From the NCBI RefSeq assembly GCF_000761155.1, contig NZ_CP009533.1, positions 2,666,001-2,730,000 of the forward strand: DNA of 64,000 bases. Reading direction: 5' to 3'. Under the pieces are notes generated by a model, which saw nothing but the letters and a program-made list of their open reading frames with translations, ran no database searches and had not been told where the DNA came from. Made by a program: the position numbers and the translations under genes. Positions 53,100 to 62,640 of this stretch are shown here, one piece after another. The stretch is from Pseudomonas rhizosphaerae (GTDB lineage Bacteria > Pseudomonadota > Gammaproteobacteria > Pseudomonadales > Pseudomonadaceae). The first letter of the stretch is position 1. Every line of letters starts with the position of its first letter.

Positions 53100-53801
53100 T
53101 TAAAAATCGTCTTCAACTTCACCGTCTTTGACGCGGAATTCACGGTTCTGCAGATAGGCGTTACGCAGGAAGATGTACTTGTCGCCGTTGATGAGCTTCT
53201 CGGCCGACAGCAAGCTGGCACGAGTGTCGATCACGTTCACGCCCAGCGTCGTGTTGCGGGTCGGTACATGGTCGATGTAGCGGTAAGGCGAGGTGTAGGT
53301 GTCAGGGTACTTGGCGAAGGCATCGCGGACGGTGCTTGGGCCAAGCAGTGGTAGAACCACGTAAGGTCCGCTGCTCACGCCCCAGTAGCCCAGCGTCTGA
53401 CCAAAGTCTTCGTCGCTGCGCTGCAGGCCCATTTTGGTGCCCACATCGAAGAAGCCGAACAACCCGAACGTGGTATTGAAAATCAACCGCGCCGTGTCGG
53501 TGCCCGCTGCCGCCGGTTTGAGCTGCATGACGTTGTTGGCCAGGTTGCCGACGTCGCCGATGTTGCTGAACACGTTATGGATGCCGTCTTCCAGAAACTG
53601 CGGCGTGACCCATTGGTAGCCTTGGGCCAAGGGCTTCAGCGCGTAAGTATCCAAGGTATCGTTGACCCGGAAGATCGCACGGTTGACCGGCTCCCATGGA
53701 TCTTCTTCGGCGGCCTGGGCAACCACGGGTGCTACGGCAAGTCCCAGGAGCAGACAGGCTCCAGCCACTCGGTCGATCACAGCTGAACCGGTCAGACGCA
53801 T
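53100..53801 (-). CDS. mlaA: MlaA/VacJ-family outer-membrane lipid-asymmetry protein
   Basis: From the ATG at 53801, preceded by AAGGAG, the protein has 233 residues. The MlaA signature starts right after the signal peptide (EEDPWEPVNRAIFRVNDTLD), then NVFSNIGDVGNLANNVMQLK and GPYVVLPLLGPSTVRDA. MlaA removes mislocalised phospholipids from the outer leaflet with porins and the Mla ABC system. The signal peptide ends in AQA with no lipobox cysteine next to the cleavage site, unlike E. coli MlaA, so it is probably not lipidated. Confidence 0.93.
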   Translation of the reverse strand: MRLTGSAVIDRVAGACLLLGLAVAPVVAQAAEEDPWEPVNRAIFRVNDTLDTYALKPLAQGYQWVTPQFLEDGIHNVFSNIGDVGNLANNVMQLKPAAAGTDTARLIFNTTFGLFGFFDVGTKMGLQRSDEDFGQTLGYWGVSSGPYVVLPLLGPSTVRDAFAKYPDTYTSPYRYIDHVPTRNTTLGVNVIDTRASLLSAEKLINGDKYIFLRNAYLQNREFRVKDGEVEDDF

Positions 53802-54071
53802 ACACGTTACTCCTTGAGATACGATTCGGCCGCATGCGACCGCCCACAAAATGTGGCCCAGTATAAAGCGTCCAGGCCGGATTAGGCAGTACGGGTATAT
53901 CGCAGGCCTGCCGCTCGACGCTGAACGTACCCATGCCAGACTTCCTGGCGGGCCCCAAGTTCATTCATCGGCGTGTTCGCACCCACATCGAGCATGAATC
54001 CACCGGGGCGATACGGACCTTTGATCACCCCCTGCGGTCCATGTAAGTGCCTATCACTCAAGGAGAACGTC

Positions 54072-54335
54072 ATGCCAGCCCGCGAACTGCAAGAACAGCT
54101 CGATCAACTGAGCGAGCAACTGGAAAAGAACCAGACGCTGTCGCTCGAGGAGCGCGAAGACATGCGCGCTTTGATGGAACAGATCAAGGCGCGCATGGAA
54201 TTGGAGAACGCCACGGCTGACCCTTCGGTCGCCGACAGCGTCAACCTGGCCGTGGAGCGCTTCGAAGTGGATCATCCTGGCGTTGCCGGAGCCTTGCGCA
54301 ACATCGTGCAGACCCTCGGCAATATCGGCATCTGA
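54072..54335 (+). CDS. DUF4404 family protein (87 aa)
   Basis: The small acidic protein is mostly helical and coiled-coil in its first half (ARELQEQLDQLSEQLEKNQT), with a C-terminal HPGVAGALRNIVQTLGNIGI. AAGGAGAA precedes the ATG. The family is common in Pseudomonas and of unknown function. It is a single gene between mlaA (divergent) and queF (convergent). Confidence 0.88.
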   Translation: MPARELQEQLDQLSEQLEKNQTLSLEEREDMRALMEQIKARMELENATADPSVADSVNLAVERFEVDHPGVAGALRNIVQTLGNIGI

Positions 54336-54385
54336 TGAATGCACGGTTGCAGCCGCGTACACCTGCGGCTGCCAGATTGGCCGGC

Positions 54386-55216
54386 CTACTGCCGCACGAG
54401 CCGATCGTTGGCGATGTGCATCGCTTCGGTACTGCGATACGGGTTGATGTCCAGGCCGCCCCGCCGTACATAGCGGGCAAACACCGTCAGTTTTTCAGGC
54501 TGTACGAGCCGCTGCAGGTCCGTGAAAATCCGTTCCACGCATTGCTCGTGGAAGTCCGAGTGCTGGCGGAAGCTGACCAGGTAGGCCAGCACACTGGCAT
54601 GGTCCAGCGCCGCGCCGCTGTAGGTGATGCATACGCTGCCCCAGTCAGGCTGGCTGGTGACCGGACAATTTGACCGCAGCAGGTGACTGTGCAAAGTCTC
54701 GTTCACCGCCTTGGCTGGATCGCAGCGCAGCAGCTCGGGCTGCGGGTGATCGTAACTGCTGACCGTGATATCCAAATCATCGATGCATACCCCCGGCAGC
54801 CTGACCACGCCCTCGGCCTCCACCTCCTCCAGCCGGCGCACCCTGACGCCCACCGGTTTGCCCGCTGCGCCGGAAAGGTCCTGCACCAACACCGCCTGAA
54901 GATCGTCCACCGAGGCAAACGCTGTCTGATTCAGCGAGTTGAGGTACAGCTTGAACGACTTGGACTCGATGATGTTCGGCGAGTCCGCCGGAATGGTGAA
55001 TTCGCCGATGGCCACCACTGGCTTGCCTGAAGGCAGCAGCCAGGACAGCTCGAAGCAGTTCCAGACGTCCACACCGGTGTAGGGCAGTGTCTCGGCGCTC
55101 AAGCCCAGCTCGGCCCATTTCGCGGCGCGGGGAATGGGGAACAGCAAGGAAGGTGTGTAGGTGGAAACGTACTCGCTGGACTTGCCCAGGGGAGAATGTT
55201 CGGCTGCGGGATGCAT
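54386..55216 (-). CDS. queF: NADPH-dependent 7-cyano-7-deazaguanine reductase
   Basis: The 276-residue, two-domain (YkvM/QueF long type) enzyme reduces preQ0 to preQ1 in queuosine synthesis. Visible residues: the NADPH/substrate motif [15 protein letters not shown] (84-98) and the catalytic Cys184 in [15 protein letters not shown]. Length and start ([20 protein letters not shown]) match the long form; upstream in-frame codons to 55288 are extra. Single-gene unit. Confidence 0.95.
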   Translation of the reverse strand: MHPAAEHSPLGKSSEYVSTYTPSLLFPIPRAAKWAELGLSAETLPYTGVDVWNCFELSWLLPSGKPVVAIGEFTIPADSPNIIESKSFKLYLNSLNQTAFASVDDLQAVLVQDLSGAAGKPVGVRVRRLEEVEAEGVVRLPGVCIDDLDITVSSYDHPQPELLRCDPAKAVNETLHSHLLRSNCPVTSQPDWGSVCITYSGAALDHASVLAYLVSFRQHSDFHEQCVERIFTDLQRLVQPEKLTVFARYVRRGGLDINPYRSTEAMHIANDRLVRQ

Positions 55217-55319
55217 GAAATAAACCTGACTGAATGAACGTCGCCAGTCTAGCGAATTTGCCGCCGCCCTGCATGGCAACGGCCGCACGGTCGCAAAACC
55301 GTACGGCGGTCGCCTGGGG

Positions 55320-56564
55320 TCACTCGTAGCGCAGTGCGTGGGCAGGTTCGATCTGCGAAGCCCGATACGCCGGGTAGATCGTTGCGAGGAAGCTTAGCAC
55401 CAGCCCCGCCCCGCAGATCAGCATCACATCGCCCGCCTGCAACTCGGAGGGCAAATTGCTGATGAAGTACACATCCGAAGTGAAGATGTGCTGGCCGCTG
55501 ATTCGCTCCACCCAACCGACGATGGCGCTAACGTTGATTGCGGCGATTACGCCCAGTACCCCGCCGATCACGGTGCCGGCCACGCCGATCACGGTACCCT
55601 GGACCATGAAGATGCCCATGATCTGCCGGGGCGTGGCGCCAATGGTGCGCAGGATGGCGATATCGGCGCCCTTGTCGTTCACTACCATGATCAAGGTGGC
55701 GATGATGTTGAACGCCGCCACCGCGACGATCATCAGCAACAGCAGGCCGATCATGGTCTTTTCCATTTTCATGGCGCTGAACAGGCTGCCCTGGGTATGG
55801 GTCCAGTCGTCCGCCTTGTAGCCTGCGCCCAGGTCTCGGACGATGGCGGCACTGACTTCAGGCGCGGTGTAGAGGTCCTTGAGCTTGAGACGCACGCTCT
55901 GCACCTGACCCGGCTGCCAGCGCTGCATCTCGGCTGCATCCGCGGCGTTGATCAGACCCATGGAGCCATCGAGTTCGGCGCCGACCTTGAACACACCGAC
56001 CACGTTCAGGCGCTGCATGCGCGGGGTGATGCCACCCGGCGCAGTGCTGACTTCCGGAACGATGAGGGTGATCTTGTCGCCTACGTTCAGGCGGAAGCGT
56101 CTGGCCGTGATCTCACCGACGACCACGCCGAACTCGCCGGGCTTGAGGTCGTCCAGGCGCCCCTGAACGATGTGATCGGCGACGATAGACACTTCACCTT
56201 CGCGCGCCGGATCGACACCGCTGATCTGGATCGGCTGCATCATGCCCTTGTACGAGAGCATGCCGTCGAGCTCGGTGAACGGCACGGCCGCCAGCACCTC
56301 GGGGTTTTTCATGGCGGCGGCAGCCACCGGCCGCCAGTCGTCCAGCGGTTTCACGCCCTGGATCATGGCATGGGGCACCATGCCCAGAATGCGTGAGCTC
56401 ATTTCGCGCTGGAAGCCGTTCATTACCGACAACACCACGATCATCGCCAGCACGCCCAGGGCAAGGCCGATCATCGACGTCATGGAGATGAACGAAATGA
56501 AGTTCTTGCGCCGCTTGGCGCGGGTATAGCGCAAGCCGACGAAGATTGACAAGGGTCTGAACAT
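55320..56564 (-). CDS. lolE: Lipoprotein-releasing ABC transporter permease (LolC/LolE family)
   Basis: The 414-residue MacB-fold permease has four helices: an N-terminal one with [20 protein letters not shown], a large periplasmic domain (about 50-260), and three C-terminal helices including [25 protein letters not shown]. With LolD and the other permease it extracts lipoproteins from the inner membrane and hands them to LolA. Third gene of a lolC-lolD-lolE operon, 29 bp after lolD. The two permeases are very similar, so which is C and which is E is by gene order. Confidence 0.92.
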   Translation of the reverse strand: MFRPLSIFVGLRYTRAKRRKNFISFISMTSMIGLALGVLAMIVVLSVMNGFQREMSSRILGMVPHAMIQGVKPLDDWRPVAAAAMKNPEVLAAVPFTELDGMLSYKGMMQPIQISGVDPAREGEVSIVADHIVQGRLDDLKPGEFGVVVGEITARRFRLNVGDKITLIVPEVSTAPGGITPRMQRLNVVGVFKVGAELDGSMGLINAADAAEMQRWQPGQVQSVRLKLKDLYTAPEVSAAIVRDLGAGYKADDWTHTQGSLFSAMKMEKTMIGLLLLMIVAVAAFNIIATLIMVVNDKGADIAILRTIGATPRQIMGIFMVQGTVIGVAGTVIGGVLGVIAAINVSAIVGWVERISGQHIFTSDVYFISNLPSELQAGDVMLICGAGLVLSFLATIYPAYRASQIEPAHALRYE

Positions 56565-56593
56565 GCAGAGGTAACCCGTTAGAAAAAAAGAAG

Positions 56594-57292
56594 CTAGATC
56601 GGTACCAGGCGCCCGTCTTCCAGGCGCAGCACGCGGTCCATCTGTCGTGCCAGATTCAGGTCGTGGGTGACCACCAGAAACGCCGTACGCAGCGACACGC
56701 TGAGCTCGAGCATCAGGTCCTGAATGCCTTGCGCCGTATGATGGTCGAGGTTGCCGGTGGGTTCGTCGAGCATCACCAGGCCTGGCGTGTTCACCAAGGC
56801 ACGGGCAATCGCCACGCGCTGGCGTTCGCCGCCCGACAGCTCGGCCGGTTTGTGCTGCAGCCGATGGCCAAGCCCCACGCGCTCGAGCAGCGCAGTGGCG
56901 CGTTGCTTGGCTTCGGGAATTGCAGTCTTGCCGATCAGCAGCGGCATGCAGACGTTTTCCAGCGCCGTGAATTCCGGCAGCAGGTGGTGGAACTGGTAGA
57001 CAAAACCCAGCGCGCGATTGCGCAACAGGCCGCGGGCTCGTTCGTTCAACGCCGAAAGCTCTTCACCCGCCAGCCATACGCTACCGCGGCTGGGCGTATC
57101 GAGCCCGCCCAGCATGTTGAGCAGGGTGCTTTTGCCCGAACCGGAACTGCCTACGATAGCGACGCGCTCACCGGCGTGCAGCTCCAGTTGCAGGTTGTCC
57201 AGCACGACCACGGACTCCGGGCCCTCCTCGTAGGACTTGCCCAGGTTGCGACAGCTCAATACTGCTTGTTCACTCATGCCCGACTCACTCAT
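56594..57292 (-). CDS. lolD: Lipoprotein-releasing system ATP-binding protein
   Basis: The 232-residue MacB-type ATPase has Walker [10 protein letters not shown], signature ELSGGERQR, Walker [13 protein letters not shown] and the H-loop VVTHD. The ATG at 57292 overlaps the end of lolC by eight bases; a second in-frame ATG at 57277 (MSEQAVLS) is also plausible. Confidence 0.95.
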   Translation of the reverse strand: MSESGMSEQAVLSCRNLGKSYEEGPESVVVLDNLQLELHAGERVAIVGSSGSGKSTLLNMLGGLDTPSRGSVWLAGEELSALNERARGLLRNRALGFVYQFHHLLPEFTALENVCMPLLIGKTAIPEAKQRATALLERVGLGHRLQHKPAELSGGERQRVAIARALVNTPGLVMLDEPTGNLDHHTAQGIQDLMLELSVSLRTAFLVVTHDLNLARQMDRVLRLEDGRLVPI

Positions 57293-58535
57293 AACGTAAC
57301 GCCTCCGCCGGCTGGGTACGCGCAGCGCGCCAGGCCGGATACAGGGTGGCGAGAAAACTCAGGACCAACGCCGCGCCGCAGACCATGAACACATCGTTGG
57401 CCATGAGCTGGGACGGCAGGTAATCGATGAAGTAGACATCGGCGTTGAGAAACTTGTGGCCAATGGCCTTTTCCAGCAAGGCAATCGCGGCGCTCACGTT
57501 CAACGCGGCGAGAATGCCGACCACGGCGCCGATCAACGTGCCGACCACGCCGATGACCGTGCCCTGGACCATGAAGATGCGCATGATCTGCCCAGGCGTC
57601 GAGCCCAGGGTGCGCAGAATGGCGATGTCGCCCTTCTTGTCGTTGACCACCATCACCAGCGTGGAAATGATGTTGAATGCAGCCACGGCGACGATCAGCA
57701 GCAACAACAGGCCGATCATGGCTTTTTCCATGCCGATGGCTTGATAGAGGTTGCCGTGGGTACGGGTCCAGTCGCGCGCATAGTAGGTCTGGTCGCCCAG
57801 CTGCTTGGCGATCTGCCAGGAAACCCGTGGTGCCTGGAACAGGTCTTCGAACTTCAAGCGCAAGCCTTGCACCTCGCCGGCCTTCCAGCGGTGCAGCTTG
57901 CCCAGGTCTTCGAGGTTGGCCAGGCCCAAGTAGCCGTCGAGCTCGCCAGCGCCCACATGGAAAATGCCGGTCACGGTGAAGCGCTTCATGCGCGGAAACA
58001 TGCCGGCCGGCGTGACCGTGACTTCCGGTGCCACGAAGGTGACCTTGTCGCCCACGCCCACACCCAGCTTGGTCGCGGCCTTGTCGCCGATCATCAGGCC
58101 GAATTCCCCAGCCTTGAGGTCGTCGACCTTGCCCTGCTTGACGAACGCATCGATGATCGAGACGTTGTGTTCCTGCGCAGGATCGATGCCATTGAGCAGG
58201 ATCTTCTGGACCTGCCCGGCATGGGTCAGCAAGCCCTGCATCTGGGTGAACGGCGCGACCGCCGCCACCTGCGGGTTCTGCCGGACCTGCGCAGCCAGGG
58301 CTGGCCAGTCGGCGATGGGTTGGCCGGATTCGACGGTGGCGTGGGGCACCATGCCCAGCACGCGGGTACGCATCTCGTGATCGAAGCCGTTCATGACCGA
58401 CAGCACGACGATCATTACGACCACGCCAAGAGCGAGTCCGATCATCGAGGTCAGGGAGATGAACGACACGAAATGATTGCGTCGCTTGGCACGGGTGTAG
58501 CGCGCGCCAATGAAAACGAAAAGAGGTCTGAACAT
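57285..58535 (-). CDS. lolC: Lipoprotein-releasing ABC transporter permease (LolC family)
   Basis: The 416-residue permease is paralogous to the one at 55320-56564, with [20 protein letters not shown] at the start, a periplasmic domain and the C-terminal [20 protein letters not shown] segment. It ends with EALRYE like its partner. First gene of the lol operon, divergent from the PilZ gene at 58631. Confidence 0.92.
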   Translation of the reverse strand: MFRPLFVFIGARYTRAKRRNHFVSFISLTSMIGLALGVVVMIVVLSVMNGFDHEMRTRVLGMVPHATVESGQPIADWPALAAQVRQNPQVAAVAPFTQMQGLLTHAGQVQKILLNGIDPAQEHNVSIIDAFVKQGKVDDLKAGEFGLMIGDKAATKLGVGVGDKVTFVAPEVTVTPAGMFPRMKRFTVTGIFHVGAGELDGYLGLANLEDLGKLHRWKAGEVQGLRLKFEDLFQAPRVSWQIAKQLGDQTYYARDWTRTHGNLYQAIGMEKAMIGLLLLLIVAVAAFNIISTLVMVVNDKKGDIAILRTLGSTPGQIMRIFMVQGTVIGVVGTLIGAVVGILAALNVSAAIALLEKAIGHKFLNADVYFIDYLPSQLMANDVFMVCGAALVLSFLATLYPAWRAARTQPAEALRYE

Positions 58536-58630
58536 GTCGGGGCTTGTTCGGGTGAAAGAGGAGACGTCCTGCTGGCAGGGCGTGACGAGCAGCTTTACAC
58601 TCGGACCATCGCCTCTACCCCGGGTTCGTC

Positions 58631-59218
58631 ATGACGACATCAGATGAAGAAGATCGCCGCGAATACTATCGCATCGATGACCGCATCGCACTGGAAATCA
58701 CCATACTCCCGGTAGGCGAGACGTCAGGTGAAGACATGTTGCAGGATGCGTCGCCGCTGTTCGACCTGCTGGGCGAAATGCACCTGGCCGAGTTCGAAAC
58801 CCAGCACCTGCTTCGCCAGCTCGGCGAAGCCAACCGCGCCGTGGAAGCCGTGCTCAAGGCGCAGAACAAGCGCATCGATCTGCTGAGCCAGTTGGTTGCG
58901 CAGACACTTCTGGAACGCATCGGCGAGCCTCGCCCGGTGGTGCTGTCCGAAGGGGGGCTGGCCTTCTTCCAGCAAGAACCGATGGCCGAGCACACCCGTC
59001 TGGCACTGAGGATCGCGCTGATGCCGCAAGGACTTGGCCTGTCGCTCAAGGCGAGCGTGACCAACTGCATCGCGCTGGGCGATGATCAGTTCGAGATCGG
59101 CACTCAATTCGTCGACATCAGCGATGCCCAGCGTCAGTTGCTGGCCCGCCACATCCTGCACAGGCAGCAGCTGCAACGCCGTCAGGCGCGCGAGCGGCAG
59201 AATGCGGCAACCGATTGA
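58631..59218 (+). CDS. PilZ-domain protein with long coiled insertion
   Basis: The 195 residues start with the PilZ RxxxR arm (EDRREYYRIDDRIALEI), then a helical stretch (about 40-100, HLLRQLGEANRAVEAVLKAQ) and a beta-rich C-terminal part (LSEGGLAFFQQEPM, EIGTQFVDIS). The LSEGG segment is a weak form of the D/N-x-S-x-x-G motif, so c-di-GMP binding is less certain than for the protein at 52740. The lolC / PilZ / GDPD / sthA order matches P. aeruginosa. Confidence 0.82.
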   Translation: MTTSDEEDRREYYRIDDRIALEITILPVGETSGEDMLQDASPLFDLLGEMHLAEFETQHLLRQLGEANRAVEAVLKAQNKRIDLLSQLVAQTLLERIGEPRPVVLSEGGLAFFQQEPMAEHTRLALRIALMPQGLGLSLKASVTNCIALGDDQFEIGTQFVDISDAQRQLLARHILHRQQLQRRQARERQNAATD

Positions 59219-59246
59219 CCCCTACACTTTTCTTCAAGGAGCGAAC

Positions 59247-59969
59247 GTGACGCTTATCTATGGCCATCGTGGTGCCAAGGGCGAAGCCCCGGAAAACACC
59301 CTTGCAAGCTTCAAGCACTGCCTGGACCACGGCGTGCGCCGATGCGAGCTGGACCTGCATCTGTCCAGGGACGGCGAACTGATGGTCATCCATGACCCGA
59401 CCCTCAAGCGCACCACTGGGCGTGGCGGCAAGGTCGTCGAGCACGATGCTCAGGCGCTGGTCACCTATGACGCGCGCAAGGGCGGACCGGGCTGGGTATC
59501 GCCCTGCCCCATTCCACAACTGGAGGAACTGTTTCAGGAGTGCGCCTTCGATCATTGGCAGCTGGAGGTCAAGAGCGCGTCACGCACCCGCGCGGCCACC
59601 ACTGTGCTGGCCATCCGCGAACTGGCGCAGCGCATGAACCTGCTGGACAAGGTCACCATCACCTCAAGCTCCCGTGAAGTGCTGCGCGCGGCCCTGGAAT
59701 TGACTCCCGACGTGGCGCGCGGGCTGGTGGCCGAATATGCCTGGCTCGACCCGATCAAGGTCGCGCAGAGCTATGGTTGCGAAATGCTCGCACTGAACTG
59801 GACACTGTGCACCCCCGAGCGCCTGCTCAAGGCACAGCGCCAGGGTTTGCATGTGTCGGTATGGACGGTCAACGAGCCGGCGCTGATGCGCAGGCTCGCC
59901 GACTTCGGCGTGGACAGCCTGATCACAGACTTTCCCGGTTTGGCCAGCGCCACCCTCGGGAATCGCTGA
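59247..59969 (+). CDS. Glycerophosphodiester phosphodiesterase
   Basis: The 240-residue GDPD TIM barrel has the catalytic start YGHRGAKGEAPENTLASF, metal ligands in CELDLHLSRDGELMVIHD, the Lys in WQLEVKSASR and the C-terminal VWTVNEPALMRRLADFGVDS. It is cytosolic, with no signal peptide, and would hydrolyse deacylated phospholipid headgroups to glycerol 3-phosphate. The GTG at 59247 is chosen because AAGGAGCG lies just upstream and the HRG motif sits at the expected position. Confidence 0.93.
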   Translation: MTLIYGHRGAKGEAPENTLASFKHCLDHGVRRCELDLHLSRDGELMVIHDPTLKRTTGRGGKVVEHDAQALVTYDARKGGPGWVSPCPIPQLEELFQECAFDHWQLEVKSASRTRAATTVLAIRELAQRMNLLDKVTITSSSREVLRAALELTPDVARGLVAEYAWLDPIKVAQSYGCEMLALNWTLCTPERLLKAQRQGLHVSVWTVNEPALMRRLADFGVDSLITDFPGLASATLGNR

Positions 59970-60011
59970 AATCGGTCTCCCCGGCCGGCTCAGGCCACCG
60001 GCCGGAGCCGC

Positions 60012-61406
60012 TCAAAAAAGCCGGTTCAGACCATCATAGGCGGCAACCCGGTAGGCCTCGGCCATGGTCGGGTAGTTGAACGTGGTGTTGACGAAATACT
60101 TCAGGGTGTTCAGCTCACCGGGCTGGTTCATGATCGCCTGGCCGATGTGGACGATCTCCGAAGCCTGGTCGCCGAAGCAATGCACGCCCAGCACCTGCAG
60201 GGTTTCGCGGTGGAACAGGATCTTCAGCATGCCCACCGGCTCGCCGGAGATCTGCGCCCGGGCCATGCCCTTGAAGAACGCCTTGCCCACTTCGTAGGGC
60301 ACCTTGGCCTGGGTCAGCTCGTGCTCGTTCTTGCCGATCGAGCTGATCTCGGGAATGGTGTAGATACCGGTCGGCACATCGTTGACGAAGCGCCAGCTGC
60401 CGTTGTCAACCACGCTGCCAGCCGCCGAACGGCCCTGGTCATGGGCGGCACTGGCCAGGCTTGGCCAGCCGATCACATCGCCTGCGCCGTAGATCGTCGG
60501 CACCGAGGTGCGATAGGCCTCGTCGACGCTGATCTGACCGCGGCCGTTGACCTTGATGCCGATGTTTTCCAGCCCCAGGCGGTCGGTGTTGCCGGTGCGG
60601 CCGTTACACCAGAGCAAGGCGTCGGCCTTGATCTTCTTGCCGGACTTGAGGTGCAGCACAACGCCGTTTTCCAGGCCCTCGACCTTTTCGTATTCCTCGT
60701 TGTGGCGCACCATCACGTTGTTGTTGCTGAAGTGATAGCTCAAGCCCTGGGATATCTCGGCGTCGAGGAAGCTGAGCAGTTGCTCGCGGTTGTCGATCAA
60801 CTCGACCAGCACGCCCAGGCCGCTGAAGATCGATGCGTACTCGCAACCGATGACGCCGGCGCCGTAGATGATCAGCTTGCGCGGGGTGTGAGTGATGCTC
60901 AGCACGGTGTCGCTGTCGTAGATGCGCGAATGGCTGAAATCAATATCGGCCGGACGATAAGGCCGCGATCCGGTGGCGATGATGACGCTCTTGGCGATGA
61001 GCTTTTCCTGGGCACCGTTCGGACAGATCACCTCGATCGTCTGCTCGTCGGAGAAGCTGCCGGTGCCGAAGAACACATCGACACGGTTGCGTGCATAGTA
61101 ACTGGTGCGCGATGCCACCTGCTTGGCGATTACCCGCTCAGCGCTTTTAAGCACGTCCGGGAATGAGAACCAGCGCGGTTCGCCAATGGCGCGAAACATC
61201 GGGTTGGTATTGAACTGGATGATCTGCTTGACCGAATGGCGCAGCGCCTTGGAAGGAATGGTACCCAGGTGGGTACAGTTGCCGCCGACCTGGCGCCGAC
61301 TGTCGACCATGGCCACCTTGCGCCCGGCCTTGGCGGCGTTCATCGCCGCCCCCTCTCCGGCGGGGCCGGAACCCAGCACCACTACGTCGTAGTTGTAGAC
61401 AGCCAT
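60012..61406 (-). CDS. sthA: Soluble pyridine nucleotide transhydrogenase
   Basis: The 464-residue FAD enzyme of the disulfide-reductase fold has [20 protein letters not shown] (FAD Rossmann), [18 protein letters not shown] (only one of the two redox cysteines, as expected for SthA), [13 protein letters not shown] (NAD(P)) and [15 protein letters not shown]. It interconverts NADPH and NADH in the cytosol. AAGGAG precedes the ATG at 61406, which sets the start over longer upstream codons. Confidence 0.96.
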   Translation of the reverse strand: MAVYNYDVVVLGSGPAGEGAAMNAAKAGRKVAMVDSRRQVGGNCTHLGTIPSKALRHSVKQIIQFNTNPMFRAIGEPRWFSFPDVLKSAERVIAKQVASRTSYYARNRVDVFFGTGSFSDEQTIEVICPNGAQEKLIAKSVIIATGSRPYRPADIDFSHSRIYDSDTVLSITHTPRKLIIYGAGVIGCEYASIFSGLGVLVELIDNREQLLSFLDAEISQGLSYHFSNNNVMVRHNEEYEKVEGLENGVVLHLKSGKKIKADALLWCNGRTGNTDRLGLENIGIKVNGRGQISVDEAYRTSVPTIYGAGDVIGWPSLASAAHDQGRSAAGSVVDNGSWRFVNDVPTGIYTIPEISSIGKNEHELTQAKVPYEVGKAFFKGMARAQISGEPVGMLKILFHRETLQVLGVHCFGDQASEIVHIGQAIMNQPGELNTLKYFVNTTFNYPTMAEAYRVAAYDGLNRLF

Positions 61407-61588
61407 GCGTACTCCTTCAAATCTGGCCGGGCGCCACGGCGGCGCCTGCGGCTGGCGTGCCCTCATCAGGCATCGAAAAACATGCGGTGCATTCTATAGG
61501 AAGCCTTGGCACCGCGGATGTTCACCCTTAGTCGGCGCGTAGCCTATTTTCCGTGGCCCGCAACGTCAACGATTGCCTGCGACATTTT

Positions 61589-61607
61589 GCCACTCAAGCA
61601 CAGTGGC
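61589..61607 (-). terminator. Small hairpin after the LysR gene
   Basis: GCCACT / AGTGGC with a seven-base loop, followed on the minus strand by AAAAT. Weak candidate; it lies between ptrR and sthA, both on the minus strand. Confidence 0.3.
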
Positions 61608-61638
61608 AGGGCTTGATCTGGTCATACGTCTAGGCAAG

Positions 61639-62541
61639 TTATGCATTGGATTCCAAGATGCTGGAGGCGGTGGTGGTCGCCAGGGCACTTTCATCGAGCA
61701 GTTCGAGCATGGCCGCCAGGTTCGGCGAGCCGGCGCCACGGCGCCAGATCAGCCAGGTGTGCAGCCAGCGAAAATCCTCGGCCAAGGTCCAGACGCTGAC
61801 GTTGCTGCTGCCCGGCATGCTCTCCAGCATGCTGCGCGGCATCAACGCCAAGCCTGCCCCGGCACTAACGCAAGCGAGCATGCCGTGATAGGACTCCATC
61901 TCGAAGATCTTGCCCGGCGCGGCGCCGTCGGCGACGAACCAGTTCTCGAAATGCCGACGGTAGGAGCAATTGGCGCGAAAGGCATAAATGGTTTCGCCAT
62001 TCACGTCCTGAGGTCGTGACACCGGCGCATGGCTGCGGGCGCTGACCAAGACCATCTCTTCGTCGAACACCACCCGTCCGTCGAGCAATGGATGGCGCAA
62101 CGGCCCGTCGACGAAGGCTGCAGCCAGACGCCCGCTGAGCACGCTGTCGAGCATGTCGCCCGACGGCCCGGTGGACAGGTCCAGCTCGACCTTGGGATAG
62201 CGATGGTGGTAGGCCGCCAGCAACGGCGGAATGCGCACTGCGGCCGTGCTTTCCAGCGAACCCAGCGCGAACGAACCCTGCGGCTCGGTACCGGACACCG
62301 CCTGGCGCGCCTCTTCGACCAGGTCGAGGATGCGCCGGGTGTAATCCAGAAAGCTCCAGCCATTGGGCGATAAGCGCAAACGCAGCTTCTCGCGGATGAA
62401 CAGATCCACACCCAACTCGCTTTCCAGTTGCTTGATCCGCGTGGTCAGATTGGACGGCACGCGATGCACCCGTTGCGCCGCAGCGGCGATGCTGCCCTCC
62501 TCGGCCACCGCACGAAACAGCTCGAGCTGGGTAAGATCCAT
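61639..62541 (-). CDS. ptrR: LysR-type regulator (PtrR/YneJ-like)
   Basis: The 300-residue LTTR starts [20 protein letters not shown] with [20 protein letters not shown], then a ligand domain with [33 protein letters not shown] and [20 protein letters not shown]. These match E. coli YneJ/PtrR closely as remembered. It is divergent from a sad-like dehydrogenase gene, as yneJ is beside yneI, so it probably regulates that gene. A palindrome lies between them at 62576. Confidence 0.88.
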   Translation of the reverse strand: MDLTQLELFRAVAEEGSIAAAAQRVHRVPSNLTTRIKQLESELGVDLFIREKLRLRLSPNGWSFLDYTRRILDLVEEARQAVSGTEPQGSFALGSLESTAAVRIPPLLAAYHHRYPKVELDLSTGPSGDMLDSVLSGRLAAAFVDGPLRHPLLDGRVVFDEEMVLVSARSHAPVSRPQDVNGETIYAFRANCSYRRHFENWFVADGAAPGKIFEMESYHGMLACVSAGAGLALMPRSMLESMPGSSNVSVWTLAEDFRWLHTWLIWRRGAGSPNLAAMLELLDESALATTTASSILESNA

Positions 62542-62575
62542 ACATTCTCCTGGCGAGATGGTTTCGCTTATTATT

Positions 62576-62592
62576 ATTCACTTTTAATGAAT
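62576..62592. promoter_or_regulatory. Candidate LysR operator between ptrR and sad
   Basis: Perfect arms ATTCA / TGAAT spaced by seven bases give a T-N11-A type palindrome in an AT-rich stretch 35 bp from the ptrR start and 49 bp from the sad start. Confidence 0.5.
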
Positions 62593-62640
62593 TAACCATC
62601 CCCGTACCGTGGCTGCATATTCCTTCGACAGGTGAACGCC

